Below are positions 16,479-24,894 of a DNA stretch of 64,000 bases, piece by piece. Positions within the stretch are counted from its first letter, which is position 1. Every line of letters begins with the position of its first letter. The stretch is from Streptomyces sp. cg36 (lineage in GTDB: Bacteria > Actinomycetota > Actinomycetes > Streptomycetales > Streptomycetaceae): assembly GCF_041080675.1 (NCBI RefSeq), contig NZ_CP163520.1, positions 6,725,501 through 6,789,500 on the forward strand. The letters run 5' to 3'. The notes under the pieces are model-generated. The model made no database searches. It worked only from the letters and a program-made list of their open reading frames with translations, and had not been told where the DNA came from. The position numbers were made by a program, and so were the translations under genes.

Positions 16479-17168
16479 ATGGCGGTGAACGAACGGCTGG
16501 CCCGACAGCTGCACCCGGACTCCACCGTGCTGCTGACCGTCGAGTGCCAGCGGGGCGTGGTCGGACCCGACAGCGCCCTGCCCGAACTCGCCGAGGCGGC
16601 CCGCTCGTCCGGAGCCCTGCACAACGTGGCGCGGCTGGTCGCCGCCGCCCACGAGACGGGCGTCCAAGTGGTGCACGCGGTGGCCGAACGGCGACCGGAC
16701 GGGCGCGGCGCCTCCCGCAACGCCCGGCTCTTCCGCGCCGCCGAACGCCTCCCCGTACAGCAGTACGCGGGCACCACGGCGGTGCGGATCGCCGACGGGA
16801 TCGAGGTCGCCGACGAGGACCTGGTGGTGCGCAGGCTGCACGGGCTCTCGCCGCTCGCCGGGACCGGCGTGGACGCGCTGCTGCGCAACCTCGGCTGCGC
16901 GACCCTCGTCGTCACCGGCGTCTCGGCCAACGTGGCCGTCCCCAACGCGGTCTTCGACGCGGTCAACCTCGGCTACACCGCCGTCGTCCCGGCGGACGCG
17001 ATCGCGGGCGTGCCGGTCGCGTACGTGCCCGCGATGGTCCGCAACACCCTGGCCCTGGTCGCCACGGTCACCACGACCGACGACGTCGTGGCCTGTCTGA
17101 GGGGGCCGCGCCCGGCCGCCCGTACGGCGGCCGGTTCCCCCGGGGCGCGGCCCGCCGGTCCGGCCTGA
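16479..17168 (+). CDS. Isochorismatase-fold protein lacking the catalytic triad
   Basis: A 229-residue protein of the cysteine-hydrolase/isochorismatase fold (STVLLTVECQRGVVG, then LVVTGVSANVAVPNAVFDAV). The family uses Asp, Lys and Cys. Here the Asp position is E22, the Lys region reads VVRRLHG (Arg at 118-119) and the Cys position is A153. It is therefore probably inactive as a hydrolase, or it uses different chemistry. TAGCCT at 16465-16470 lies 8 nt before the ATG at 16479 with no ribosome site, so a leaderless start there is preferred over the ATG at 16419. The Ala/Pro-rich tail is disordered. Confidence 0.8.
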   Translation: MAVNERLARQLHPDSTVLLTVECQRGVVGPDSALPELAEAARSSGALHNVARLVAAAHETGVQVVHAVAERRPDGRGASRNARLFRAAERLPVQQYAGTTAVRIADGIEVADEDLVVRRLHGLSPLAGTGVDALLRNLGCATLVVTGVSANVAVPNAVFDAVNLGYTAVVPADAIAGVPVAYVPAMVRNTLALVATVTTTDDVVACLRGPRPAARTAAGSPGARPAGPA

Positions 17169-17182
17169 GCCCGTGGCCGGGC

Positions 17183-17668
17183 TCAGGCCAGCCTGATCGT
17201 GCCCCCCTCCACCGCGATCTTCTTGGCGGGGAGCGGGCGCGGCGCCGGACCGGCCTTGACGCCGCCGGTCGCCGGGTCGTACTTGCTGCCGTGGCAGGGG
17301 CAGTTGATCGTGCCGCCGGCCACGTCCTTGACCGTGCAGCCCTGGTGGGTGCAGACGGCGGAGAACGCCTTGAAGGTGCCCGCCGTCGGCTGGGTCACCA
17401 CCACGCCCTGGTCGGCGAAGACCTTGCCGCCGCCCTGCGGGATGTCGGCGGTCTTCGCCAGCACCGCGCCCCCGGCGGCAGCCGCGCCGCCCCCGGCCGT
17501 GCCGCCCGTCCCTCCCGTACCCCCGTCACCGGAGGAGGCGGGTGCCTTGCCGGAGTCGTCCGAGCCGCCGCACGCGGTGAGTGCGGCGGCGAGCCCGGCC
17601 CCGCCCACCGCCGCGACGACGGTACGGCGGGCCGGGCCCTGATCGGACGGAAGCGTCTGGGTGCTCAT
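17183..17668 (-). CDS. Rieske [2Fe-2S] lipoprotein
   Basis: A 161-residue exported protein. ARR at residues 13-15 before a hydrophobic stretch suggests a Tat signal, and LTAC with C33 forms a lipobox. A Gly/Ala-rich linker covers residues 48-68. The Rieske domain has C106-T-H108 and C123-x2-H126 as cluster ligands, with C111 and C125 as the likely disulfide. It is therefore a membrane-anchored one-electron carrier on the outside of the cell, of the type annotated as Rieske 2Fe-2S protein in Streptomyces. Its partner enzyme is not apparent here. AAGGGAAAG supports the start. Confidence 0.92.
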   Translation of the reverse strand: MSTQTLPSDQGPARRTVVAAVGGAGLAAALTACGGSDDSGKAPASSGDGGTGGTGGTAGGGAAAAGGAVLAKTADIPQGGGKVFADQGVVVTQPTAGTFKAFSAVCTHQGCTVKDVAGGTINCPCHGSKYDPATGGVKAGPAPRPLPAKKIAVEGGTIRLA

Positions 17669-17736
17669 CCTGGCTTTCCCTTCACCTTGCTGCTCGGGGG
17701 TTGCGTGAAGGGATACGCACCCTCGCGCCCGGTCGT

Positions 17737-19923
17737 TCAGACGCCGAGGGATTTCTTCAGGAAGTCGACTTCGAGCCGCAGCAGGGTGTCGGCCACGCCC
17801 TCCTCGGTGACCAGATGGGTGGAGTCCGGCAGCGGCAGCACGCTGTGCGGGCGGCCGGCCGCGAGCAGCGCCCGGGAGAACCGCAGCAGATGCGCGGGCA
17901 CCACGTTGTCGTCCAGCATCCCCTGCACCAGCAGCAGCGGCCGGGTCAGCCGGTGGGCGTGCGCGACCAGCGAGCAGCGCGCGTAGTTCTCCGGCTGGAC
18001 GCCGGGGTGGCCGAGGTAGCGCTCCTTCCAGTGCGTGTCGTACAGCGCGAGGTCGGTCGGCGCCGCGCCCGCCACCGCCGCGTGGAAGACGTCCGGCCGG
18101 TGCAGCACGGCCGCCGCCGCCAGATAGCCGCCGAACGACCAGCCCCGGATGCCGACCCGCTCCGGGTCCAGGTCGTCCGGGTAGCGGGCGAGCGCCGCCC
18201 GTACGGCGTCCACCTGGTCGTCGAGCACGGGCGTCAGCTGGTCGCCGTGGACGGTCCTGCGCCATGCCGCGCCGCGCCCGGGGGTGCCGCGCCCGTCGAT
18301 GGACAGCACCGCGAACCCCTGCTCGGCGAACCACTGGTTCACCGCGTGGAACCAGACGCTGGACCGGACCACCGTCTGCACGCCCGGGCCCGCGTACGAG
18401 TGGACGAGCACGGGCAGCCGGGCCGCGCCCTCGCGGTGCCCGGACGGCAGGTACAGGGCGGTGCGCAGCTCGCGCTCGCCCAGCGCCAGGAACACCGGCA
18501 CCGGGGAGACCAGCGGCTGCTCGGTCAGCACCGCGACGCGCCCGCCGGGCCGTCCCCCGCGCAAGACGGTGACGGTGTGCCCGTGCGGGGTGCGGCTGTC
18601 CACGACGAGGGTGTCGCCGCCCACGGCGGCGGTGTGCACACCGGGCTCGTCGGTGACCCGGCGGCATCCGGCACCCGGGGTGCGGGCCCAGACGTGGGTC
18701 TCGGTCGGCTCGTCGCTCGCCGTGAAGTAGACCGTGTCACCGGCCCGGCCGAGCACCGCCCGTACGTCCAGCTCCGCCGGTACGTCGGCGCCGAGCGCGG
18801 CGCCGGAGCGGGCGAGCGCGGTGGCGCCGGGCAGGAACTCCATCCAGGTGCCGGCATGCTGACGGTCCGTCACCGTCGTCCCGCCGCTCACCGGGTCGAT
18901 GTCCAGGCGGTGGGCGGTGCGCTGGTCGCGGGTCTGGACCGTGGCGTACGGCCCCGCCGCGTCCCAGCCGCCCTCCACCACGTACTCGAAGGCCGGGTCG
19001 GTCCACGCGCCCGCCGGGTGGGTCGCCGGGTCCGCCGCGGCGGGCAGCCGGACCCGGGTCCGGCCGCCGTCCAGGCGCAGGAGGTGCAGGGACAGCTCCG
19101 CGTTGGGGGTGCCCGCGGCCGGGTACCGCAGGGTGCGCGGCGCCCGCTCGGGGCGGGACGCGTCGGCCAGGTGCCAGTGCCCCACGGGCGAGGTGTCCGC
19201 CCGCACGGCCAGCAGCGCCGAGCCGTCCGGCGCCCACCAGGAGCTGCGCTCGCGGCCGATCGACTCGGCCGAGACGTGGTCGGCCAGACCGTAGGTGACC
19301 TCCGGCCCCTCCGGCACCGCGAGCGGGCGGTCACCGGTGCCGTCGGCGCGCACGACGTGCAGCGCGCCGTCCGTCACGTACGAGACCAGCGTCCCGTCGG
19401 GGGAGAGCCGGGGGTCGACGGCCGGGCCCGCCGTGGGCAGCGGGCGCGGGGCGCCGCCGTCGGTGCCGACCAGCCAGAGCTCCCCGGCGAGGGCGAACAC
19501 CGCCGTGCGCACGGCCGCGTCCGTGGCGTAGCCGACGACGCCCCGCCCGGTCTCGCGGGCCCGTTCGCGGCGGATCCGCTCGGCCTCCGGTACCTCCTGG
19601 CCGTCGTCGCCGAGCGCGCGGGGATCGACCAGCACCCGCTCGCCGCCGTCCTCGAACAGCCACAGCGAGCTCGTGGTGGAGCGTCCCCCGGCGGTGCGGA
19701 GGAACAGGATCCGCTCGCCGTCGGGGGAGACGGTGAACTGCCGGGGCGCACCCAGCGTGAAGCGCGCGGTGCGGGCGAACTGGAGGGGGAAGTCCTCGGC
19801 GGGGAGCGCGCCGGTGAGCGGCCCCTCGGCGCTCGTTCCTTCGGTGGCCCGTGTGTCCGTGGTCCGTCCTGCGGCGTGCTGTGCTTCGGTGCTCGGTCCT
19901 TCGGTGGCGCGGTCGTACGGCAT
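17737..19923 (-). CDS. S9 family prolyl oligopeptidase / DPP-IV-like peptidase
   Basis: A 728-residue serine peptidase. After a low-complexity N-terminus with repeated ATEG/STEA segments comes a beta-propeller region (residues about 60-450) with pairs such as DGERILFLRT and DGSALLAVRAD. The C-terminal alpha/beta hydrolase domain carries S596 in GWSFGGY, the acid in GMLDDNVVP and His in PDSTHLV. It removes dipeptides or short peptides, probably in the cytoplasm because no signal peptide is visible. The start at 19923 has GAAGGGA upstream. The gene is divergent from the HipA-like kinase. Confidence 0.93.
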   Translation of the reverse strand: MPYDRATEGPSTEAQHAAGRTTDTRATEGTSAEGPLTGALPAEDFPLQFARTARFTLGAPRQFTVSPDGERILFLRTAGGRSTTSSLWLFEDGGERVLVDPRALGDDGQEVPEAERIRRERARETGRGVVGYATDAAVRTAVFALAGELWLVGTDGGAPRPLPTAGPAVDPRLSPDGTLVSYVTDGALHVVRADGTGDRPLAVPEGPEVTYGLADHVSAESIGRERSSWWAPDGSALLAVRADTSPVGHWHLADASRPERAPRTLRYPAAGTPNAELSLHLLRLDGGRTRVRLPAAADPATHPAGAWTDPAFEYVVEGGWDAAGPYATVQTRDQRTAHRLDIDPVSGGTTVTDRQHAGTWMEFLPGATALARSGAALGADVPAELDVRAVLGRAGDTVYFTASDEPTETHVWARTPGAGCRRVTDEPGVHTAAVGGDTLVVDSRTPHGHTVTVLRGGRPGGRVAVLTEQPLVSPVPVFLALGERELRTALYLPSGHREGAARLPVLVHSYAGPGVQTVVRSSVWFHAVNQWFAEQGFAVLSIDGRGTPGRGAAWRRTVHGDQLTPVLDDQVDAVRAALARYPDDLDPERVGIRGWSFGGYLAAAAVLHRPDVFHAAVAGAAPTDLALYDTHWKERYLGHPGVQPENYARCSLVAHAHRLTRPLLLVQGMLDDNVVPAHLLRFSRALLAAGRPHSVLPLPDSTHLVTEEGVADTLLRLEVDFLKKSLGV

Positions 19924-19986
19924 GCGGAAACGTCCCTTCGTGAATAAGTGATCGAACGGTCGCACCCGTCCACGTAGCCTGGACCG

Positions 19987-20838
19987 ATGCTCAATGAAGT
20001 CACAGCGACCCGCTATGTGACGCCGCTGCGTGAGGGCGGCTCACTCCCCGGGATCGTCGAGGCCGACGACCTCGGCACGTACGTCATGAAGTTCACCGGC
20101 GCAGGACAGGGCCGCAAGACCCTCGTCGCGGAGGTGATCTGCGGTGAACTCGCGAGGCGCCTGGGTCTGCGCGTCCCCGAACTGGTCACCATTCAGCTCG
20201 ACCCGGTGATCGGGCTCTCGGAGCCGGACCAGGAGGTGCAGGAGCTGCTGAAGGCGAGCGGCGGGCTGAACCTGGGAATGGACTACTTGCCGGGCTCGCT
20301 CGGATTCGACCCGCTCGCCTACGAGGTGAGCCCCGCCGAGGCGGGCAAGGTCGTCTGGTTCGACGCGCTGATCAACAACGTCGACCGTTCGTGGCGGAAC
20401 CCTAACATGCTGGTCTGGCACGGCGATCTGTGGCTCATCGACCACGGCGCCACCATGATCTGGCACCACAACTGGCCGGGCGCGGCGGCCTCCGCGGCCA
20501 AGCCGTACGACGCCTCGGACCACGCGCTCGCGCCGTACGGCCCCGATGTGGCCTCGGCCGCCGCCGAGTTGGCGCCGCTGGTCACCGAGGAGCTGCTGAC
20601 CGAGGTGACCGCGCTGGTGCCGGACGAGTGGCTGGTGGACGAGCCCGGCTTCGGCTCGACGGACGAGCTGCGCCGCGCGTACGTGGCGCCGCTGCTGGCC
20701 CGCGCCGCCGGGATCCACGAGCGGATCACGGTCGGCGCGCGCACCGAGGACCGGCCCTCGCAGGCGCCGGGCTGGCTCGCCGAGCGCCTCGCACCCCGTC
20801 CGCACGCCACCCAGAACAGCGAGAACCCCGGCCAGTGA
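19987..20838 (+). CDS. HipA-like protein kinase
   Basis: A 283-residue HipA-fold kinase. K35 in TYVMKFTG is the likely ATP-binding lysine. NNVDRSWRNPN at residues 130-140 is the catalytic loop with D133, and IDHG with D152 replaces DFG for metal binding. There is no HipB-like HTH partner, and the usual N-terminal HipA domain is absent. Instead a DUF3037 protein is translationally coupled through a GTGA overlap. TAGCCT at 19975-19980 lies 6 nt before the ATG, so the mRNA is leaderless. It is likely a Ser/Thr kinase of unknown target. Confidence 0.88.
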   Translation: MLNEVTATRYVTPLREGGSLPGIVEADDLGTYVMKFTGAGQGRKTLVAEVICGELARRLGLRVPELVTIQLDPVIGLSEPDQEVQELLKASGGLNLGMDYLPGSLGFDPLAYEVSPAEAGKVVWFDALINNVDRSWRNPNMLVWHGDLWLIDHGATMIWHHNWPGAAASAAKPYDASDHALAPYGPDVASAAAELAPLVTEELLTEVTALVPDEWLVDEPGFGSTDELRRAYVAPLLARAAGIHERITVGARTEDRPSQAPGWLAERLAPRPHATQNSENPGQ

Positions 20839-21218
20839 ACGACCGCAACGTCTTCGAGTACGCGCTGCTGCGCGTGGTGCCGCGCGTGGAGCGCGGCGAG
20901 TTCTTCAACGCCGGGGTGGTGCTCTACTGCCGCGCCGAGTCCTTCGTGGTGGCCCGGACCCATCTGGACGAGACCAAGCTGGCGGCGCTCGACCCGCGCG
21001 CGGACGTGGTCGGGGTCCGGGCGGCGCTGCGGGCCGTCGAGGGCGTCTGCTCGGGCGGCCCGGCGGCGGGCCAGGCGGCCGGGGACGACGCCGGGCGGCG
21101 CTTCCGCTGGCTGATCGCGCCGCGCTCGACGGTCGTCCAGCCGGGGCCGGTGCACACCGGGCTCACCCGGGACCCGGCCGCCGAGGCCGAGCGGCTGCTC
21201 GACGTGCTGGTGCGCTGA
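20835..21218 (+). CDS. DUF3037 domain protein
   Basis: A 127-residue protein starting NDRNVFEYALLRVVPRVERG and EFFNAGVVLYC, the DUF3037 signature. The GTG at 20835 overlaps the kinase stop by 4 bp (GTGA), so the two are made together. It is soluble and without known activity. The constant pairing with a HipA-like kinase in actinomycetes suggests it is the substrate, regulator or antitoxin-like partner of the kinase (inference). Confidence 0.88.
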   Translation: MNDRNVFEYALLRVVPRVERGEFFNAGVVLYCRAESFVVARTHLDETKLAALDPRADVVGVRAALRAVEGVCSGGPAAGQAAGDDAGRRFRWLIAPRSTVVQPGPVHTGLTRDPAAEAERLLDVLVR

Positions 21219-21344
21219 GGGCCCATGCGCGCGCCCGCGCCGGCCGCCCGCGGGGCGGGCCGCGCGGGTGTGAGGTTCGCCGGGGGATCCGTGGCCCGTT
21301 GACACCGGGTGCCAGGGCTTCTAGCGTCTCGACTGCTGAAGCTA

Positions 21345-21360
21345 CTAAGCGGTTGCTCAG
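21345..21360. promoter_or_regulatory. Imperfect dyad CTAAGCGGTTGCTCAG, likely TetR-type operator
   Basis: CTNAGC-N4-GCTNAG half-sites lie 40 bp before fabG. The form resembles operators of TetR-type regulators of acyl-CoA metabolism in actinomycetes, fitting control of the following SDR pair. The regulator is not encoded in this window. Confidence 0.45.
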
Positions 21361-21399
21361 GGACGAGGAGCCGCGGATCCCCAGGGCGAGGAGAACAGC

Positions 21400-22161
21400 A
21401 TGTCCACCACCGAGCAGCGCGTCGCCATCGTGACCGGGGCGGCGCGCGGCATTGGCGCCGCCACCGCCGTCCGGCTCGCGGCCGAGGGCCGCGCGGTCGC
21501 CGTACTCGACCTCGACGAGGCGGCCTGCAAGGACACCGTCGAGAAGATCACCTCGGCGGGCGGCCGGGCGATCGCCGTCGGCTGCGACGTCTCCGACAGC
21601 GCCCAGGTGGAGGCCGCCGTGGCGCGGGTCGCCGCCGAGCTCGGCGCGCCGACGATCCTCGTCAACAACGCGGGCGTGCTCCGCGACAACCTGCTCTTCA
21701 AGATGTCCGAGTCCGACTGGGACACGGTGATGAACGTGCACCTCAAGGGCGCGTTCCTGATGGCCAAGGCCGTTCAGAAGCACATGGTCGACGCGGGCTG
21801 GGGCCGGATCGTCTCGCTCTCCTCGTCCTCCGCGCTCGGCAACCGGGGCCAGGCCAACTACGCCGCCGTCAAGGCCGGTCTCCAGGGCTTCACCAAGACC
21901 CTCGCCAAGGAGCTGGGCAAGTTCGGCATCACGGCCAACGCCGTCGCCCCCGGCTTCATCGTCACCGAGATGACCGCGCAGACCGCCGAGCGCATCGGCA
22001 TGGGCTTCGAGGACTTCCAGGCCGCGGCGGCCACCCAGATCCCGGTGCAGCGGGTCGGTAAGCCGGAGGACATCGCCAACGCCATCGCCTTCTTCAGCGG
22101 CGACGACGCGGGCTTCGTCTCCGGCCAGGTGCTGTACGTGGCCGGCGGACCCCTCAACTGA
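21400..22161 (+). CDS. fabG: 3-oxoacyl-ACP reductase FabG-type SDR
   Basis: A 253-residue short-chain dehydrogenase. TGAARGIGAA at residues 12-21 is the NADP-binding glycine motif, and NNAG is at 89-92. The active-site Ser lies in the SSSS stretch at 141-144, with Y154 and K158 (YAAVK). The close match to FabG in length and in NAVAPGFIVTEMT suggests reduction of 3-oxoacyl thioesters. GAGGAG precedes the ATG. It forms an operon with the next SDR 17 nt downstream, and the dyad at 21345 probably regulates both. Confidence 0.88.
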   Translation: MSTTEQRVAIVTGAARGIGAATAVRLAAEGRAVAVLDLDEAACKDTVEKITSAGGRAIAVGCDVSDSAQVEAAVARVAAELGAPTILVNNAGVLRDNLLFKMSESDWDTVMNVHLKGAFLMAKAVQKHMVDAGWGRIVSLSSSSALGNRGQANYAAVKAGLQGFTKTLAKELGKFGITANAVAPGFIVTEMTAQTAERIGMGFEDFQAAAATQIPVQRVGKPEDIANAIAFFSGDDAGFVSGQVLYVAGGPLN

Positions 22162-22178
22162 AGCCCGGAGGAATCGAC

Positions 22179-22946
22179 ATGACGGACCATCAGCTCCCGG
22201 AGCCCTCCGGCAGGGTCGCCCTCGTCACCGGCGCGAGCCGGGGCATCGGCTACGGCGTCGCCGAGGCGCTGGTCGCCCGCGGCGACCGCGTCTGCATCAC
22301 CGGCCGGGGCGAGGACGCCCTCAAGGAGGCCGTCGACCGGCTCGGCCCCGACCGGGCGATCGCGGTCGCCGGCAAGGCCCACGACGAGGCCCACCAGGCG
22401 ATCGCGGTGGAGCGCGCCATGGAGGCGTTCGGCCGGGTCGACTACCTGGTCAACAACGCCGGGACCAACCCGGTCTACTCACCGATGGCCGAGCTCGACC
22501 TGAACGTGGCGCGCAAGGTGTACGAGACCAATGTGATCTCCGCGCTCGGCTTCGCCCAGCAGACCTGGAAGGCGTGGCAGAAGGAGAACGGCGGCGCGAT
22601 CGTGAACATCGCCTCCGTCGCCGGTCTCGCCCCGTCGCCCTTCATCGGCGCGTACGGCATGAGCAAGGCGGCCATGGTCAATCTGACCCTCCAGCTGGCG
22701 CACGAGTTCGCGCCCGGGGTGCGGGTCAACGCCATCGCCCCGGCGGTGGTCAAGACCAAGTTCGCCCAGGCGCTCTACGAGGGCCGCGAGGAGGAGGCCG
22801 CGGCGGCCTACCCCCTCAAGCGGCTCGGGGTGCCCTCCGACATCGGGGGAGCGGTCGCCTTCCTCACCTCCGAGCAGTCGGCGTGGGTGACCGGGCAGAC
22901 CCTGGTGGTCGACGGCGGACTGTTCCTCGGCGCGGGCGTGCACTGA
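22179..22946 (+). CDS. SDR family oxidoreductase
   Basis: A 255-residue short-chain dehydrogenase. TGASRGIGYG is the cofactor motif and YLVNNAGTNP follows. The catalytic Y-x3-K is in GAYGMSKAAMVN. The C-terminus ends VTGQTLVVDGGLFLGAG. It begins 17 nt after fabG with GGAGGA upstream, so they are co-transcribed. The two probably act on related acyl or hydroxyacyl substrates, though the specific substrate is unknown. Confidence 0.88.
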   Translation: MTDHQLPEPSGRVALVTGASRGIGYGVAEALVARGDRVCITGRGEDALKEAVDRLGPDRAIAVAGKAHDEAHQAIAVERAMEAFGRVDYLVNNAGTNPVYSPMAELDLNVARKVYETNVISALGFAQQTWKAWQKENGGAIVNIASVAGLAPSPFIGAYGMSKAAMVNLTLQLAHEFAPGVRVNAIAPAVVKTKFAQALYEGREEEAAAAYPLKRLGVPSDIGGAVAFLTSEQSAWVTGQTLVVDGGLFLGAGVH

Positions 22947-23122
22947 CGCGTCCGCGCGCGCCCGGCCACCCGCTCGTGCGCGCCCGTCCGGCCGCCCGCC
23001 CGGGTGCGGCGCCGCACGCGCGCGCACGTACGCGTGCCCATCGCGTAGGGTGATCTTGGTACCGGTGAGTAGCGGCCCGGTTTGCCCCTCAATAACCCCA
23101 AGTGCCCCGTCTGGTCACCCAG

Positions 23123-23150
23123 TTGACCCGGCGGGGCGCTGCGGTATGGT
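23123..23150 (+). promoter_or_regulatory. Promoter TTGACC-16-TATGGT
   Basis: TTGACC at 23123-23128 and TATGGT at 23145-23150 are 16 bp apart. This is a good match to a housekeeping sigma promoter, about 34 nt upstream of the start codon of the binding-protein gene. Confidence 0.65.
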
Positions 23151-23183
23151 CTGCCGACTCATGGCGGAACGAGGAGCGTGCAC

Positions 23184-24776
23184 GTGTTCAACCGGACCAT
23201 ATGCCTGCGCACCACCGCGGCCCTTGCGTCCATATCGACGTTGTCCCTGCTGAGTGGCTGCGGACTGATTTCCGGCGGTGGTTCCGACTCCGATCAGCCG
23301 ATCAGGGTCGGCACCGTGAGCGAGCCGAGCACCCTCGATCCGGCCGCCTCCTGGGACGGTTCCTGGGAGCTCTTCCGCAACGTCTTCCAGACGCTCCTGT
23401 CCTTCCCCACCGGCAGCAGCACGCCCCAGCCGGACGCCGCCGAGTCGTGCCGCTTCACCGAGCCCGACAGCCGTACGTACCGGTGCACGCTCCGCGACGG
23501 ACTGCGGTTCTCCAACGGCGACAAGCTCGACGCCGCGGCGGTCAAGTACTCCATCGACCGCATCGTCAAGATCAATGTGAAGGCCGGCCCCAAGGGCCTG
23601 CTCACCAGCCTCGCCCGGGTCACCGCCGACGACGAGCGGACCGTCACCTTCCATCTGAACAGACCCGACGCGACCTTCCCCTTCGTGCTCGGCGCGCCCG
23701 CCATGTCCCTCGTCGACCCCAAGGAGTACCCGGCGGGCAAGCTGCGCGACGACGGCGGGCTCACCGGCTCCGGCCCGTACACGCTGGAGTCCTTCCACGC
23801 GGGCGACCGGGCCGAGCTGAAGAAGAACACCAACTACGCCGGTTTCGCCCAGCTCAAGAACGACTCCGTCTCCATCCGCTACTACAAGGACTCCTCCCGC
23901 ATGGTGGAGTCGCTCAAGAAGAAGCAGATCGACGTCATCTACCGGGGACTGACCGCCGACGAGGTGGTGGACGTCCAGAACGAGAAGGCGGCCGGCAAGC
24001 CGCTCCAGCTCGTCGAGACCGTCGGCACCGAGATCCGCTTCCTGGTCTTCAACCCCAAGGACCCGATGGCCGCCAACCCGGCCGTGCGCCGGGCCGTCGC
24101 CCAGCTCGTCGACCGCGACGCGCTGGTCGCCAAGGTCTACAAGGGCACGGCCGAGCCGCTGTACTCGATGGTCCCCAAGGGCGTCGCCGGGCACACGGTG
24201 AGCTTCTTCGACGCCTTCGGCGCACCCAGCGTCCCCAAGGCCAGATCGATCCTGCGCAAGGCCGGGATCACCGACCCGGTCCCGCTCACCCTCTGGTACA
24301 CCACCGACCGGTACGGCTCCTCGACCGCGCTGGAGTTCGCCGAGATCAAGCGGCAGCTGGAGGCGTCCGGGCTGTTCCAGGTCACCCTGCAGAGCCGCCC
24401 GTGGAAGACGTACACGGAGGGCATGCAGGCCGGTGAGTACCCGGTCTTCGGGCGCGGCTGGTTCCCCGACTTCCCCGACCCGGACAACTTCATCGCGCCC
24501 TTCGTGGGCAAGGAGAACGCGGTCGGCACCCCGTACGAGCCGCAGGAGATCGTCAACCAGCTGATCCCGCAGACCCGCGAGGTGTCCGACCGGGGCGCGG
24601 TCAGCAAGAAGTTCGAGCGGGCCCAGGACGTGCTCTCCGACGACGTCCGGCTGCTGCCGCTGTGGCAGGGCAAGCTCTATGTCGCGGCCAGCGAGGAGAT
24701 CGCCGGCGGCGAGCGCGCCATCGACCCCCAGACGGTCATGTGCATGTGGGAGCTGCACCGCAAGACCAGCTGGTAG
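23184..24776 (+). CDS. ABC transporter substrate-binding lipoprotein (peptide type, SBP_bac_5)
   Basis: A 530-residue lipoprotein with signal segment TTAALASISTLSLLSGC and lipidated C26. The body is a family 5 peptide/nickel-binding protein: IRVGTVSEPSTLDPA near the start, GLTGSGPYTLESF in the middle and GRGWFPDFPDPDNF later. The GTG at 23184 is preferred to the one at 23178 because GAGGAG at 23171-23176 is then 7 nt away instead of 1. No permease or ATPase genes are adjacent, so it is an orphan binding protein that works with a transporter elsewhere. Confidence 0.9.
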   Translation: MFNRTICLRTTAALASISTLSLLSGCGLISGGGSDSDQPIRVGTVSEPSTLDPAASWDGSWELFRNVFQTLLSFPTGSSTPQPDAAESCRFTEPDSRTYRCTLRDGLRFSNGDKLDAAAVKYSIDRIVKINVKAGPKGLLTSLARVTADDERTVTFHLNRPDATFPFVLGAPAMSLVDPKEYPAGKLRDDGGLTGSGPYTLESFHAGDRAELKKNTNYAGFAQLKNDSVSIRYYKDSSRMVESLKKKQIDVIYRGLTADEVVDVQNEKAAGKPLQLVETVGTEIRFLVFNPKDPMAANPAVRRAVAQLVDRDALVAKVYKGTAEPLYSMVPKGVAGHTVSFFDAFGAPSVPKARSILRKAGITDPVPLTLWYTTDRYGSSTALEFAEIKRQLEASGLFQVTLQSRPWKTYTEGMQAGEYPVFGRGWFPDFPDPDNFIAPFVGKENAVGTPYEPQEIVNQLIPQTREVSDRGAVSKKFERAQDVLSDDVRLLPLWQGKLYVAASEEIAGGERAIDPQTVMCMWELHRKTSW

Positions 24777-24816
24777 CGGGCCCGCGCGGGGTCCCCGGGG
24801 GCGGGCGCGGGGCGCG

Positions 24817-24839
24817 TTGTCAGTGGGGGCGGGTAGGTT
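24817..24839 (+). promoter_or_regulatory. DNA-damage (PafBC/RecA-independent type) promoter of ung
   Basis: TTGTCAGTG, eight bases, then TAGGTT: an exact match to the actinobacterial RecA-independent damage promoter TTGTCRGTG-N8-TANNNT, which is activated by PafBC in mycobacteria. It lies 56 nt upstream of the uracil-DNA glycosylase start, so induction of ung by DNA damage is expected. Confidence 0.8.
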
Positions 24840-24894
24840 CGGGAATCCGCACCGAAGAGTGCGGGGAACCGTACGTCCCACGGAGGTTGTTGAC

